Shown here: positions 48,349 to 59,434 of the stretch, piece by piece | Layout: each line of letters begins with the position of its first letter | Position numbering within the stretch: the stretch's first letter is position 1 | Source: Rhytidiadelphus loreus | Taxonomy: Eukaryota; Streptophyta; Bryopsida; Hypnales; Hylocomiaceae | Assembly (NCBI GenBank): GCA_947034895.1 | Contig: OX344764.1 | Coordinates: 62,725,348 to 62,789,347 of the forward strand | Direction: 5' to 3' | DNA: 64,000 nucleotides | Position numbers and translations under genes: made by a program | Notes under the pieces: model-generated | What the model saw: the letters and a program-made list of their open reading frames with translations, nothing else | The model's database searches: none | Told to the model about the DNA's origin: nothing

Positions 48349-48989
48349 TGCGGACTCCACATGACGTATTTCACATGATGTGACACGACGGTCAAAACGT
48401 GTAAACAAAGGTGGAACTCAAGAATCTAACCAAATGGCAAAGTTTGAATATTGAAGTGCAGAATCCCTGTGCAATCGTAGACATCTACCTGAGCAGCTAA
48501 TCAAAGCGAAGTGGCAAGTTTCGTCCAGAAAAGACAACTAGAATGCAGTATAATCCGTGAGTCAATACTGGAGATTCATTAGAAAATGAAGTGGATACAC
48601 CTCCGTAAAGGTTTCTGAACAGATAGCAAAGGATTCTTCAATCCTGCACATACATATCACATCCTATAAGACGTGATAATATCTAATACTACATACCTGA
48701 GCGCCCTATTCTCTCTCAAGTCAATAATTCAATGAGTTCCAATGTGCTTACGCAGATAAATCATCGTCTCATCAGCACAGAACCATGCCCCTGTTCTTGG
48801 AAGCACAGTTGCAGCTGAAAGGAGGTCTACAGCAATGAAGGCTATTTTCGACGCATCAAATATAATGAACCTGAGTCGTGATACATCACTAGAACTGTAG
48901 ACAGTCGTGATGGCTCAGACGACTTTGAAAAAATGTAGTGTAGTGGAAACCCTATCATTACAATAATGCAGGAAGTGTAGGGATCGGAT
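48349..48989. other. PRA1 gene downstream region
   Basis: This probably holds the 3' UTR of the minus-strand PRA1 gene in its right part. No other feature was recognised. Confidence 0.4.
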
Positions 48990-49607
48990 CTACACATGAG
49001 TCATCGCTGGCGGCCCAGTGGCTGATGAGAGGAACGACAAGATGCCTCCCGTTGTCTCTTGCTCGTCGAGGAAAAGGTCATCAGGAACGCGGTAAGCACC
49101 ATGGGCAAAGCAGAGAGCAGCGCCAATCATGATAGCGGAAATCAGGATAGATCCCACATTCGTCATGAAGATCATAATCACGGAGAACAAGCTCATGCCG
49201 AGGAGAACCTCCCTTTCGCTGAATGTCCGTCCAAAGACGACGAGAGGCTCCGTGCGCACAAGGTAAAGATAGGTCCACCCGGCCAAGAGAGCAAGAAGGA
49301 AGAAAAGCGATCCGGGATTGAAGATCAAACTCAATGCAACCACGCCAGTCATCACAAGCGCGTAGTTGATGCGGAAATAGAACCAATTCTTGCGAGCCCG
49401 CGTAATAGCCTCGCTGAACGACTCCGGCTTCGCCATTTGCGTCCGGTCAGCCACTTCCGCCCACGGTCGCTTCTGCGCGAGCGCCAGGTTGAACACATCT
49501 TGCGCCTTTCCGGCAAGCACCCAGAACGTCGCCTGCTGCGGCGTCACACCTCCAGAAACTCCTTGCTGAGTAACGGGAAGCACAGGGGGGTGGCCTGCAG
49601 GCGACAT
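48990..49607 (-). CDS. PRA1-family (prenylated Rab acceptor) membrane protein
   Basis: Small endomembrane protein of the PRA1/Yip3 family, which interacts with prenylated Rab GTPases in ER-Golgi traffic. Single exon, 205 aa, the family's usual size. The N-terminal roughly 75 residues are hydrophilic. The signature RARKNWFYFRINYALVMTG then introduces two long paired hydrophobic regions (about 80-120 and 130-165) separated by RTEPLVVFGRTFSEREVLLG, as in plant PRA1 proteins. The C-terminus is short with an acidic patch (DDLFLDEQE). The start is the first ATG (49607); the codons upstream in frame lack one. The plant PRA1 subfamily (B or E most likely) cannot be fixed. 5' UTR and promoter should lie in the GC-richer 49.6-50.2 kb. 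Confidence 0.92.
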   Translation of the reverse strand: MSPAGHPPVLPVTQQGVSGGVTPQQATFWVLAGKAQDVFNLALAQKRPWAEVADRTQMAKPESFSEAITRARKNWFYFRINYALVMTGVVALSLIFNPGSLFFLLALLAGWTYLYLVRTEPLVVFGRTFSEREVLLGMSLFSVIMIFMTNVGSILISAIMIGAALCFAHGAYRVPDDLFLDEQETTGGILSFLSSATGPPAMTHV

Positions 49608-52309
49608 TTTTGTACTCCTAATCCACAAAACCTAGCCCTCCCACAAAACTCTTTCTCGATTCTGTCACGCACTTAATAACAGAGAAACGCTTCTGATTCA
49701 CAATACAATACCTACACAAGCACGAGATCCTTCAGCAACACCACACAGGCGTAAAACAAAACCCAAGTATGTTTCCGAATCAAATGGCCCTCATATCCAC
49801 AGATCAAGGCGAAAAATGCACCAAAATGCTCCAGAGAAAAAATACTCACCAAATAAACACGCAATGCAGTGCAGATCTGAGGCGAAATGTGTCGCGCGAG
49901 GAGTTAAAACACGGATGGCGTAGAGCTCAAGCGTTGGTGAGAGCGTGCAGGGCGCTTCCTGGCTGTGGCGGACCCTTCCTCTTTCTCCTTTCTCTCGACA
50001 AAAGGCTATTGGACCCCGCGTGCATTGAGAACAGATAGAGAACGGTTAGGGAACATGAATGGGAGTGTTCGTTTTCGTTCATTATTGGATTGGGAACAGG
50101 CTGCGGTCGTCGTCGGTCAGCTGGAAACCGGGAGACAGTTGGTTCATTATTCTTGCTGATTTACGACTGAAATTATTGTATGGAGCTATTTATTCAAGGG
50201 AAAAAGTCGAAATTAGAATTTTTATTTCACAAAGGGTTGGAGTGCCCTTCACATTGTAAAATGCTTTTAAATGAAGGGAAAAAAACATGAAAGTCGTTCA
50301 AAATTTGAAGAGAAAATAAATATATGAATGAAATGAAGAGAGAAACCCGAATCACATTGGTGCTAAAGTGATTTGTGTACATAGAGAGTCTAATCATCTA
50401 TGGTCCTATAATTGACTTTAAAAAGTCACAATAAGAATATAATGAACCTTCCATCATAAAAGGTGAAAGGAAATATGACATATGTAATTAAAAGGCAAAT
50501 GAAGAATTGAGATATTAAGCCATGTAGTACTTTGAGCATGTGTATGGATATATAAATATGCAGATATGGGTTAAATTTTGGCCAAGGAAGATTTGGACTA
50601 GATGGAGCTATGGGAGGAATTGGGGCTTTATGTGATTGTAGCTCGAGGATTGGATTAAAAGTGAATGGAGTGTAATGAAGTTTAATTCTTTGGATGCTCT
50701 TATGAACGTGCCACCATTTTGAAAAGAAGTAGACATTATAAATTGGTTTGGTATCTTTAATATTTGAAGGATCATAAATCAAAGTAGAGGTTAGTTGTTG
50801 AATTAGCCCCTAAACAATTTGGAACCATTGCTAACTTATCCATTATTTATGGTAATATTAGTTGTAGAGACAATAAGAAAGTCACATTTGTAAAGCTCTT
50901 TCTTTTTTCATTATCCCATGCAAAGGTTCCATCTTGATGAATGGGAGTATGTGGTTTCCTTATAGTATCATCAATAAATCATGAAGAATTGCCTAACAAA
51001 TATATTATTATCTTTTGATTGGTATAGAATTAAAACTTCAGATTCCTATTATGGAAAGTTTTAAAAAATCGTATAGAATAAATACAAGAATATTCAAGTT
51101 TGAACTTCAAATGATATAAATAGAATCCATTAGAAATAAGCTAGAAGGAAAAAAATTATAGAAACCAAAATTATGCTTAACAAATATTTATAGAAATGGA
51201 AAAACAAATTGTACACCCAAACCTTTTTGAAACATGATTTGTTGTAATTTTCTATATTTTTTTTATCTTTTTGCTTGCTTATAATGGATACTATTTTAGT
51301 TGTCTAAAGACTAAAGACCAAATACAAATGTACACGAAAATATATATGATTATGACTAAAAATATTTCTAAAGACAAATGCCAAAATTTATGGGATATTA
51401 TTTTTTCAAAAAAAATTATATAGGAAAAATGAGTCTCTCTATTTTTCTTATAAGTATTTTTCAGATTTAATTTAATTATTTTGCAAGGAATGCCAAGCTT
51501 CACCATCACATATGATAATTATTTATATAAATTTTTAATGCACTTCCAAAGATAGTCTTTTCAAGTTCCATTATGTATCAATCATTCAAAATATATTTAA
51601 TTTGCAACCATGTTTGCTATGGGCCATTGATGATGCTCTTAGAACTCAAATATTAGTACAAGTTTATTAATCCTTGAAAGACAACCATGAAATTTGTTTC
51701 AATTTTTTTTCGTTGTTTTTTCTATCTTGCAACTCAATTTGAGTGAAAATTATTTTATTTTATTTTCCAGAGATGAAATTTTCAGATTTATTGGTGATGA
51801 TTTCAAATTACCATAATTTTATGAAGTGAAGAAAATTCATATCTAATTCAAAATTAGCTAAAAAAATACAATTTTTTTTCCATGAGTCTATGTTACAAAG
51901 AAGAATATTTTAGTGTAAACAATAGAAACCAATAGACCACAATAATAGGACCAATGTTCAATACACAATAAAATGTGAAATTTTTGAAATTAGAATAGAA
52001 TCTATACACAATCAGCTTCAAATTCCAAAATGAACATTTACATGGCTCAATTCAGATCAAGAACAAAGAGGTAGGAATTGCTATAACACACAAGGACTTT
52101 TTTGTGATTCATGGCACACACTTCCTCATTTTTATTAAATTCTTGGACACCCCCAATAAGGCCCTTTTTGTGTTTGTTATGACAAGAAGAATCTTCTATA
52201 CCAACCTAAACCCTAACAATATGAAAATATGCCATTTTACATCCTCCAACAAGTTTAGTTTTTTTTTTCCATCCAAAATCCACATTTGGGCTCCTCTTAC
52301 ATTCCATGG
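49608..52309. other. PRA1 promoter, then AT-rich spacer
   Basis: 49608-50160 has genic base composition and probably holds the PRA1 promoter and 5' UTR. From about 50200 on the DNA is AT-rich with no recognisable coding or structured element. Confidence 0.4.
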
Positions 52310-53282
52310 TTAACCCTAGACCGCCCAAGAGGACAAAAAGTGTCCTCGCATAGTTTTAAGTTAAATTCAAAGTACTGTAATTTTTACATTCAATGTCCAA
52401 ATTCAATAAAACTTGTTAGGAAAGTTGCGCCTTTTCTTCTAGTTTGTGTGTTAAAATTTTCAGATCAATCCAGGAGGTAATGATTTTCTGGAAGCCAATC
52501 AAAGTTCACAGGCTCGATTTATTTCACCAAAGTGCACTTCATGGCTGCAACTTCGGGGGCTTATATCTCCTTCATCCAATGTTCGATTTCAATAAAATTT
52601 GTTGGGTTGTGTTTCCCTTGAATTCTAGTTATTGTGGTGAAATTTTCATGTCAATCCAAGTTGTTTTGAATGTTTGGGAGCAATTCAAAATTCAAAATCC
52701 CACCATTTATGGACTATAGTGAACTTCGACGGCTTGTATCTTCTTCATAAAATGTCCATTTTCAATAAATGTTTTTGTAAAAGTTGCGCATACTAGTCTA
52801 GTTTGTGTGGATAAATTTTCATATCAATACAAGAATTTATGAATGACTGAGAAACATTTTAGTAGGAGGTTCAGCCCTAGATGTGTTTTTTGCAACTTTT
52901 CTTGCCTATTTTTGACATTTGCAAGCCATTTTGCAAATACATTGAGTCAATTGAATGATATTTTTTTTCACCAATGTGTTTGTATCCTGGTTTTGAATCA
53001 CTTTGTAGTTTAAAGTTTTTTCATTTGATTAGGTTTAGAAATCAAATTTGACCTCTAAATGTGTTTTTAGGAAAATTTCAGCATTCTTTTTCAACACTAA
53101 AACATTATAATCTTGCAATCTACATGGTCAAATGACTTCAAATTTGATCCATGACATCTACAACATGTGTACTACATGATTGTACGGTTAAGATCTTTAT
53201 TACTTAGTCACATTTATATTTATAGCATTTCAAAAGCTAGGATGTTTTTTACCCAAAACGGCCATGGGCGGTCTAGGGTTAA
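52310..53282 (+). mobile_element. TTAA-bounded, piggyBac-like nonautonomous element, copy 1
   Basis: It begins TTAACCCTAGACCGCCCA (52310-52327) and ends with the perfect reverse complement (53265-53282): TTAA target plus 14-bp CCCTAG-type termini. TTAA sites and CCC-starting ends are hallmarks of piggyBac elements. The interior (about 970 bp) has no transposase. It is homologous along its length to the next element (53376-54356) and to 24373-24635. Confidence 0.75.
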
Positions 53283-53375
53283 AACCTAATTTATCAGCAT
53301 TGAAGGAGGGGGTAACGGGAAACCAAAAAACATACATAAAAAATAAATTAAAGCTTTTGACCTAATTCCTCTATT

Positions 53376-54356
53376 TTAACCCCAAAGTGACAAAGAGGAC
53401 AGAAAGTATCCTCACACAGTTTAAGGTCCAGTTCAAAGTGTTGTAACTTTTGCATCCAAGGTCCAAATTCAATCAAACTTGTTGGGAATGTTACGTTTTC
53501 CCCTCTAGTTTGTATGGTATAATTTTCAGATCAATCCAAGATTTATTGGTTTTTTGGAAGCCAATCAAAGTTCAGAACTTCAATTTGAGTTCACCAAACT
53601 GAATTTTAGGGCTGCAACTTCGGGGCCTTGCATCTCCTTCATCCATTGCTCATTTTGAATAAAATTTGTTGGATTTTGATCCCCTTGAAGTATAGTTATT
53701 GTGGTAAAGTTTTCATGTCAATACAAGTTGTTTTGAATGTTTGGGACCAATTCGAAGTTCAAAATCGTGCCATTTTTGAACTTTGGCGGCTTGTTTCTTC
53801 TTCATACAAAGTTTATTTTCAATCATTTTTTTTGGAAAAGTTGTGTATACTAGTCTAGTTTGTGTGGCTAAAATTTCGTGTGGCTAAAATTTCATGTTAA
53901 TCCAAGAATTAATGAGTGATTGAGAAGCATTCTAGTAGGAGGTTCACCTTTAGATGTGTTTTTTGCAATTTTTCTTGTTGATTTCTGACATTTCAATGCC
54001 GTTTTGTAAACACAATGAGTCAATTGAATGAATTTTTTTTTCACCAATGTGTTTGTATACTAGTTTTGAATCATTTTGTAGTGTAAAGTTTTTACATTTG
54101 AGTAGGTTTAGAAATCAAATTTCACCTCCAAATGTGTTTTTGGGAAAATTTCAGCATCCATTTTCAACACTAAAACATTATGATCTTGCAATCTATGTGG
54201 CCAAATGACTTCAAATTTTCTACATGTCCTCTACAACATGTACACTACAAGATTGTACAGTTGAGATTTGTATAACTTGAAGACATTTAGATCCATAAAG
54301 CTTCAAAAGCAATGATGTTTTTGAACCCTAGAAATTGAATGTCACTTTGGGGTTAA
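53376..54356 (+). mobile_element. TTAA-bounded, piggyBac-like nonautonomous element, copy 2
   Basis: It begins TTAACCCCAAAGTGAC (53376-53391) and ends with its perfect reverse complement (54341-54356). The interior is a diverged copy of the 52310 element in the same orientation, about 1.07 kb downstream. The terminal sequences beyond TTAACCC differ from copy 1, but within this copy the two ends match exactly. Confidence 0.75.
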
Positions 54357-55516
54357 ACCAAAAGAACAGCAGGATTGAAAATTAGAATTCAGAAAGTTCA
54401 TCAAAATCTATTGTGACCCCATCATCAGTGAATGGGGAACCTTGTTATCTTGTGAGGTTAGACTTAAGAAGCAACATTCTCGCTCCAGAGACTCAACAAT
54501 GTTGCTCTTGTAAGTGTTCTGTCTTCTCATCGAATTCTAAAGGCACACTCAGTCCTCAGAGTCGCAGAAGAAAGGAGAAAGATCTGAAGTATCATGCACA
54601 AGGGAATGGAGAGGATGACCTGAAGGCAAGCCCTCACAAGGCTAGAAAAGTATGACACCATTTCTGTAAGCGTGGGCAATTGTAAACAAATCTGTTCGCA
54701 CCAAACATAGCTTGAATTCTGAGTTCAACAAACTAGCAATCAATTTCTTAAGTGTCAACCATTTCAGTCACGTCGTTCTCTGTCGATCATTTCAATCATG
54801 TCATTCCCTGGAACACTACTAATCCATCCCAGTAGTTGCTTACTGTAGAGTCATACCAAAGAAAAATTAGAACCTTGCAAACAATGCTGGAAAGTTGTTT
54901 AGATCTCTCCAATCAACCAAAACCTGTGTCGCCGAAACATGAGGTGGTCACACTTGTGAGAACAACTGTACACATTCCAAGATGTTGTCCTTCTCATCCT
55001 ATAAGAGACCTATTCAATGTAGCACACTGACCATCTAACCAGACCTTTCAATGGCCATTGATCTTTGAACGGAAGCGGGCTTGTCTTCTGTCAACTTTAC
55101 TGGTCTTCAAACTCCACTGTACAACCTCTCAATTTGAAATGATCGCATAAGAAATTCATAATACACAGTGACAAAAAAAATTGATCTAACCACAATTGGC
55201 TCTTGCACCCATAGTGATCTATTCAAAATCACACTCCTAACACTCCTACATATGGGTTGAAATGCTTCAAGTGACGGAAAGAGTATACTCTACCTCCAAG
55301 CCTTCATAACGGTGAAAGCTTACAACATCGTCAAGCTTACAAAGAGGCAAGCTCTGCAAATACCTCGCGATCCAGCTCCATCAATTGATCTACAAAAACT
55401 CGCCTGAAGAACATGAACGCAAGTCCTTCCCTCAACATGCCTTGCTGCGCACCTGCATCAACATTCGTCATTCTTTAAAAAAAGAAGACGAAGACGACGA
55501 TATCCCGAAGAAGCAA
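54357..55516. other. Spacer downstream of SET-MYND gene, no gene recognised
   Basis: A short imperfect direct duplication (CATTTCAGTCACGTC / CATTTCAATCATGTC) lies at about 54760-54815. A 27-bp stretch at about 55270-55297 (AAGTGACGGAAAGAGTAT core) also occurs in HISN7 intron 3 at about 6491-6518. The + strand ORF at 54413-54655 starts at GTG and matches nothing I recognise. Confidence 0.35.
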
Positions 55517-55650
55517 TGCAAACTTACGAAACAGGCAATGCAAGCCTACAAAGAGGCAATGCAAGCCTACAAAACAGGCAATGGAAGCTTACAAAAGAGG
55601 CAATGGAAGCTTACGAAAGAGGCAATGCAAGCTTACAAAGAGCCATGCAA
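55517..55650. repeat. 20-23-bp minisatellite abutting a stop codon
   Basis: About six units of the type AGGCAATGCAAGCCTACAAA, with AAGC/TACGAAA variants. The array ends within a few bases of the SET-MYND stop codon (55653-55655), so it is in that gene's 3' UTR. Confidence 0.85.
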
Positions 55651-55652
55651 TC

Positions 55653-56750
55653 TCAGTCATCGTCCACAGCATGCTCCTCGAGATCCCGATGAAACTCCTC
55701 GTCCGACCTGACATGTCCGCAGAAATTGCATTCCATGGATCCTTCCAGTCTTTGCGCATCCAGTTCACCTGGAGGCAAGGGCGCCATGGTCCCCCCGCAC
55801 TCTTCCACAGGACACAAATACTTCACAAAGAACATGGCATGGCCGAAGTCGTCCTCTTCCTCCTCCCCTACATCCTCCTTCACTTCACTACTCTCCAATT
55901 CAAGCTCCTCCTCACTTTCGTCATCTTTCCACTCGGACTCTACCTTACACCTCGCACACTTGCACCAGAATCCATACTCTTCCTGGAGCTTCTTCTGCCT
56001 GTCGCCGTAAGCCCAGTCGACGGGGAAGTAGCTCAAGCACACCTCAGTGCCTTCCTCGATATCGTGGAGAGCACGCACAATGACGTCGGTGTTGCCATCT
56101 CTATCACGATCCACATACTCAAACCTACAAGCGTTTGGGAGGCAATCGTGGTTGAACATTGAAGCCTGCGCATACATCGCGTAGCCACGAACTTTTCTTT
56201 CTTCTCCGGGTTTTGAAGGAGCCATAAGTCCGAATGTATTGCAAGCATCGCGTGCTAAGAAATCCCCCGTCCTCTTTAACGTTGGCTCCACATCCGATGG
56301 GAGAGTCTCAGCAACAAACGCGTGGAGCTTCTTCACGACGTCCTCATCTTGTTCCTGACCTTCTAACTCCAGCAACTTCGCAATCAGTTTCCAATCTAAG
56401 TTGTACGCCGTGATCAAGAACCGTGCTAGGGTTCGCTCCTCCAAAGAGAAATCGTGGTGCTCCTTTTTCAAAGCGCTGATTCCATTGCAAGTCCGAGAAT
56501 TATGGCTACCAGAGTCTAGGCAGGAACTGCTACAGAAAGTGGCTGCGTTGCAAGCAGAGCATGAAACGATCTGGCGATGGGACAGTAAGCGGAGACAGTG
56601 GCTGCAAAAAGAAGTGCTCTCTGCAGCTTCTGCCTCCTCGTAGAGCAAGAGAGGCGATTCTCGTAACAGAACCTCACCTGCTCGCAATCCTCGCGTGGCT
56701 ATCAAGCCTCGACCCCGCCCGGCGATCGTCTCCTGCCGCAGCAGCGCCAT
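55653..56750 (-). CDS. ASHR2: SET-MYND (SMYD-like) protein methyltransferase, ASHR2-like
   Basis: Putative protein-lysine methyltransferase using S-adenosylmethionine. Closest recognised plant relative is ASHR2/SDG39. Its substrate is unknown from sequence. Single exon, 365 aa. The split SET domain begins GRGRGLIATRGLRAGEVL (about 11-28) and is interrupted by a MYND zinc finger (about 49-90: CSHC, CSAC, CSSSC and a final Cys). SET core motifs follow: MFNHDCLPNACRFEYV (NHxCxPN) and EEGTEVCLSYF. The post-SET cysteines are CKCARC. A strongly acidic Glu/Asp-rich insertion (about 273-303) precedes a second Cys-rich pair set (CPVEEC...CNFC) at the C-terminus. The start is the ATG at 56750; the frame stays open further upstream (to 57320) without any similarity. 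It is divergent from DDAH. Confidence 0.9.
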   Translation of the reverse strand: MALLRQETIAGRGRGLIATRGLRAGEVLLRESPLLLYEEAEAAESTSFCSHCLRLLSHRQIVSCSACNAATFCSSSCLDSGSHNSRTCNGISALKKEHHDFSLEERTLARFLITAYNLDWKLIAKLLELEGQEQDEDVVKKLHAFVAETLPSDVEPTLKRTGDFLARDACNTFGLMAPSKPGEERKVRGYAMYAQASMFNHDCLPNACRFEYVDRDRDGNTDVIVRALHDIEEGTEVCLSYFPVDWAYGDRQKKLQEEYGFWCKCARCKVESEWKDDESEEELELESSEVKEDVGEEEEDDFGHAMFFVKYLCPVEECGGTMAPLPPGELDAQRLEGSMECNFCGHVRSDEEFHRDLEEHAVDDD

Positions 56751-57143
56751 GGCCCGCACTCGAACAAAGCGCAAGAGCAACCCCCTAAAACCCAGCTTTA
56801 ACCCTAGTACCCTATATGGATGAAAGCCTCTGTTGGCCTTCAAGAAGATATCAATGTTTCTGCAGGTTTTGACCGACAGTTGCTCGCTTCTTTCCCCTGC
56901 TGTTTCGATTGTGTGCAGGCCGGCATTGCCGATACTTGATCTGAAGTTAAAGAGGGATTGTCTCGAGTTGGGATTTTGCCCTGGAGTTGGAGCAGGGTTT
57001 TGAATTGTGGTGTGAGAGTGGCTAGGGTGGGCCTGGTTTGAGGGTTTTCGGTGATGAGCTTGATGGGAAACGTTGAATGCTGAGAGTGTTTTTGATTTAG
57101 CGGGTGTTTGATTGTTGTGTTGGTTCTCATTGGCGGAAGGGCG
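56751..57143. promoter_or_regulatory. Bidirectional promoter, ASHR2-like / DDAH
   Basis: 393 bp lie between divergent start codons. The region is open in several frames by chance. A short TAGGGTT box occurs at about 56803. No TATA box was assigned. Confidence 0.5.
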
Positions 57144-59434
57144 ATGTCTGAGCTTGCTGCCATGGCATCGAGGATTGCGATTGTCCGTGGTGTGCCGAAT
57201 TCCTTCTGCGACGCACTGTCTCTGACGCCACCACCGCAGCCTGTGAACCTCGACAGAACGCGTTTGCAACATCAGGCATACGTAAACGTTCTGAAAGGTA
57301 CCGCCCTCAAGAGTCTTCAATTTCAGTGGTTCTTTTTTCGGTTAAAAGTCACCAGATTTTGACAAATTCTTTGGTCTGGCCATAAGAAATTTAAGCAGGA
57401 AAATGCAAATATTTTGCCAAATTGTACAGAGAAAGTTCCTTGAAAGTTTCTTGAAAATATCTTGTAAATTGCCAGAAATTGTACCAAGTAGTGAAAATAT
57501 TATGCAATATCGCCAAAATTGGTAGCCTCAACTAAATTCTGTAGCCACCCCAGCGAAAACAGGAAACGAATCAAAAGTTTTAAAAATGTTGTCTTCATCA
57601 TTGTGCAGAATTGGTGCAGAAGGTGATTGAGGTGCCGGCTGATGACAAGTATCCTGACTGCCCTTTCATTGAAGACACGGCGGTGGTGATTGGAAACAGG
57701 GCTTTCATCACGCATCCAGTAAGCCATCTTCATTGAATTTGTTGATTTGTGCTGGGGGCGGAGATTGATGTTGTTGCAGGGAAGCTAACTGAATCATAAT
57801 TGGGGAACTGTAGTTCCAGTCGTACGCTTCTGAGTGAAGTGTTGAAACCATTTTCTGTGTTGCTCCCTAGGCAGTGTATACTCTTTCTGTCGCTTTATCG
57901 AATATGCGGGAGTGTGACTTGGGGGAGATCATATAGAACTGTGGAGAGATCGCCTTTGGGCACAAAAGGCAAATTCTTTTTTGATCAAATTTCTACCATT
58001 ATGTACGAATTTCTTATGTAATTATTCTCAGTGGGAGGTTGTAGAGCACTAGTTAAGGGATAGAAGATAGCCCCATTTCCATTCAAAGAGCTGTGGCGAT
58101 AGGAAATTAGCTAAGTCGTGCTTACACCCACCTCTCTATTTGTAGGCCAACTGAATGTATGAATTTTGCCTTACTTCACAATTCTTTCACCTGGTAACAT
58201 TCTTTAGAAGAACACTGTTGCAAGCTTTCAAAGTCTAAAAGAACACTCTGATATTGCCTTCATTTCCACTGCTCATTCTGAGGCTTAAATTCTTACAACC
58301 CGTTGTTTGTGGACAGGGAGCAGCTTCTCGACAAGGGGAGGAGGTGGCCATTCGGGAGGCTTTGCAGCAGTTGGGAATCGACATCTCCGATGTGGAATCC
58401 GCTGGCACAATCGATGGTGGTGATGTGTTGTATGCTTCGGGCATGCTCTTTGCGGGCAAGAGCAGGTTAGACAAGGACTTGTGATTGTGAACCTTTTTGC
58501 ACTTAATTCCTGTTCATCATATGCCATTTCAGAAAAACTGAGCATGCCATGTTTCTTGACCTGGGGAACCTAGTGTGCTTGTTTGGTTCCTCTTGCGCTG
58601 CCAGGAGCTTGAGATTACTTATCCTCTTGAACCGAGTTTCTCTTCAGAAACTCTGAACCTATCACCAAAGGTCCTCTGATGCGCTCATTCCTTGACCTGT
58701 AATTGCAGCCGAACAGATGCAGCAGGAATTGATTCTTTGCAAAAGGCTTTTCCAGATGTGAAAGTGCACACCATCCCAGTTGTCGAGGGGCTACATCTTA
58801 AGTCAGGTAAGACCATCCTTCTTGATGTCAGTCCTTTTCATGTAGACATATCTCATGCTCTAATGGGACACTCTCTTGCACAATTAGGAGGCAAGTGCAA
58901 AACAGGTCTTTTGGGGAGTTTAAGTAATATGCATATCCATGGACTCTACTGCAAGTTTGAAGAGTATTCACAGAGTATCCTAGAAGTTTGTACTTCAAAT
59001 TGCATATAATTTTTACACCCAAAGAGTAGTTAAACAATCTTTCTTCACACCGTTTTGCAGATCGCTCGAGTGTCCCCGAGTTTCTCTTTCTCATATCCTT
59101 GTCTTTTGTTTTTGTGTGATGTACAATTCCAGTGATTAGCATGATTGCGCCACAAACTCTATCTGTTGAAGACAGCGTTGCTGCAATGGCCATGTTTGAT
59201 GAGATCCAACAAAAGACCGGCGGCCACTTCACGATGGTGAAAACCAAGGGACCAGGAGCAGCGAACACACTACTGGTGGGCGACACTGTGGTATGCTCTG
59301 CAACGCTTGGACTTGGGGCAGACCTGAAAGTTCATTATGAGCAGCATGCTGAACATGTCATTCCCGTGGACATCTCAGAGTTCCACAAGATGGATGGTGG
59401 CCTCACTTGCCTTTCTTTACTCATTGAAAGATGA
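57144..59434 (+). CDS. Dimethylarginine dimethylaminohydrolase (DDAH) family
   Basis: Hydrolase of the amidinotransferase/DDAH fold that, in characterised members, converts methylated arginines to citrulline and methylamines. Five exons give 270 aa with all phases closing: 57144-57297, 57609-57718, 58317-58465, 58709-58806 and 59133-59434. Residues match the catalytic layout: FIEDTAVV (about 71-78, acidic substrate-binding residues), DGGDVL in exon 3, GLHLKS with the general-base His about 167, and GGLTCLSLLI with nucleophile Cys about 263. No targeting peptide is evident, so it is probably cytosolic. It is divergent from the SET-MYND gene. Intron 2 carries a sequence resembling one in HISN7 intron 8. 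Peptidylarginine or arginine deiminase is less likely given length and motifs. Confidence 0.92.

Noticed and set aside
49059..49676. 205-aa + strand ORF rich in Arg/Glu
   Set aside because: Exact antisense of the PRA1 gene; composition reflects the complementary codons.
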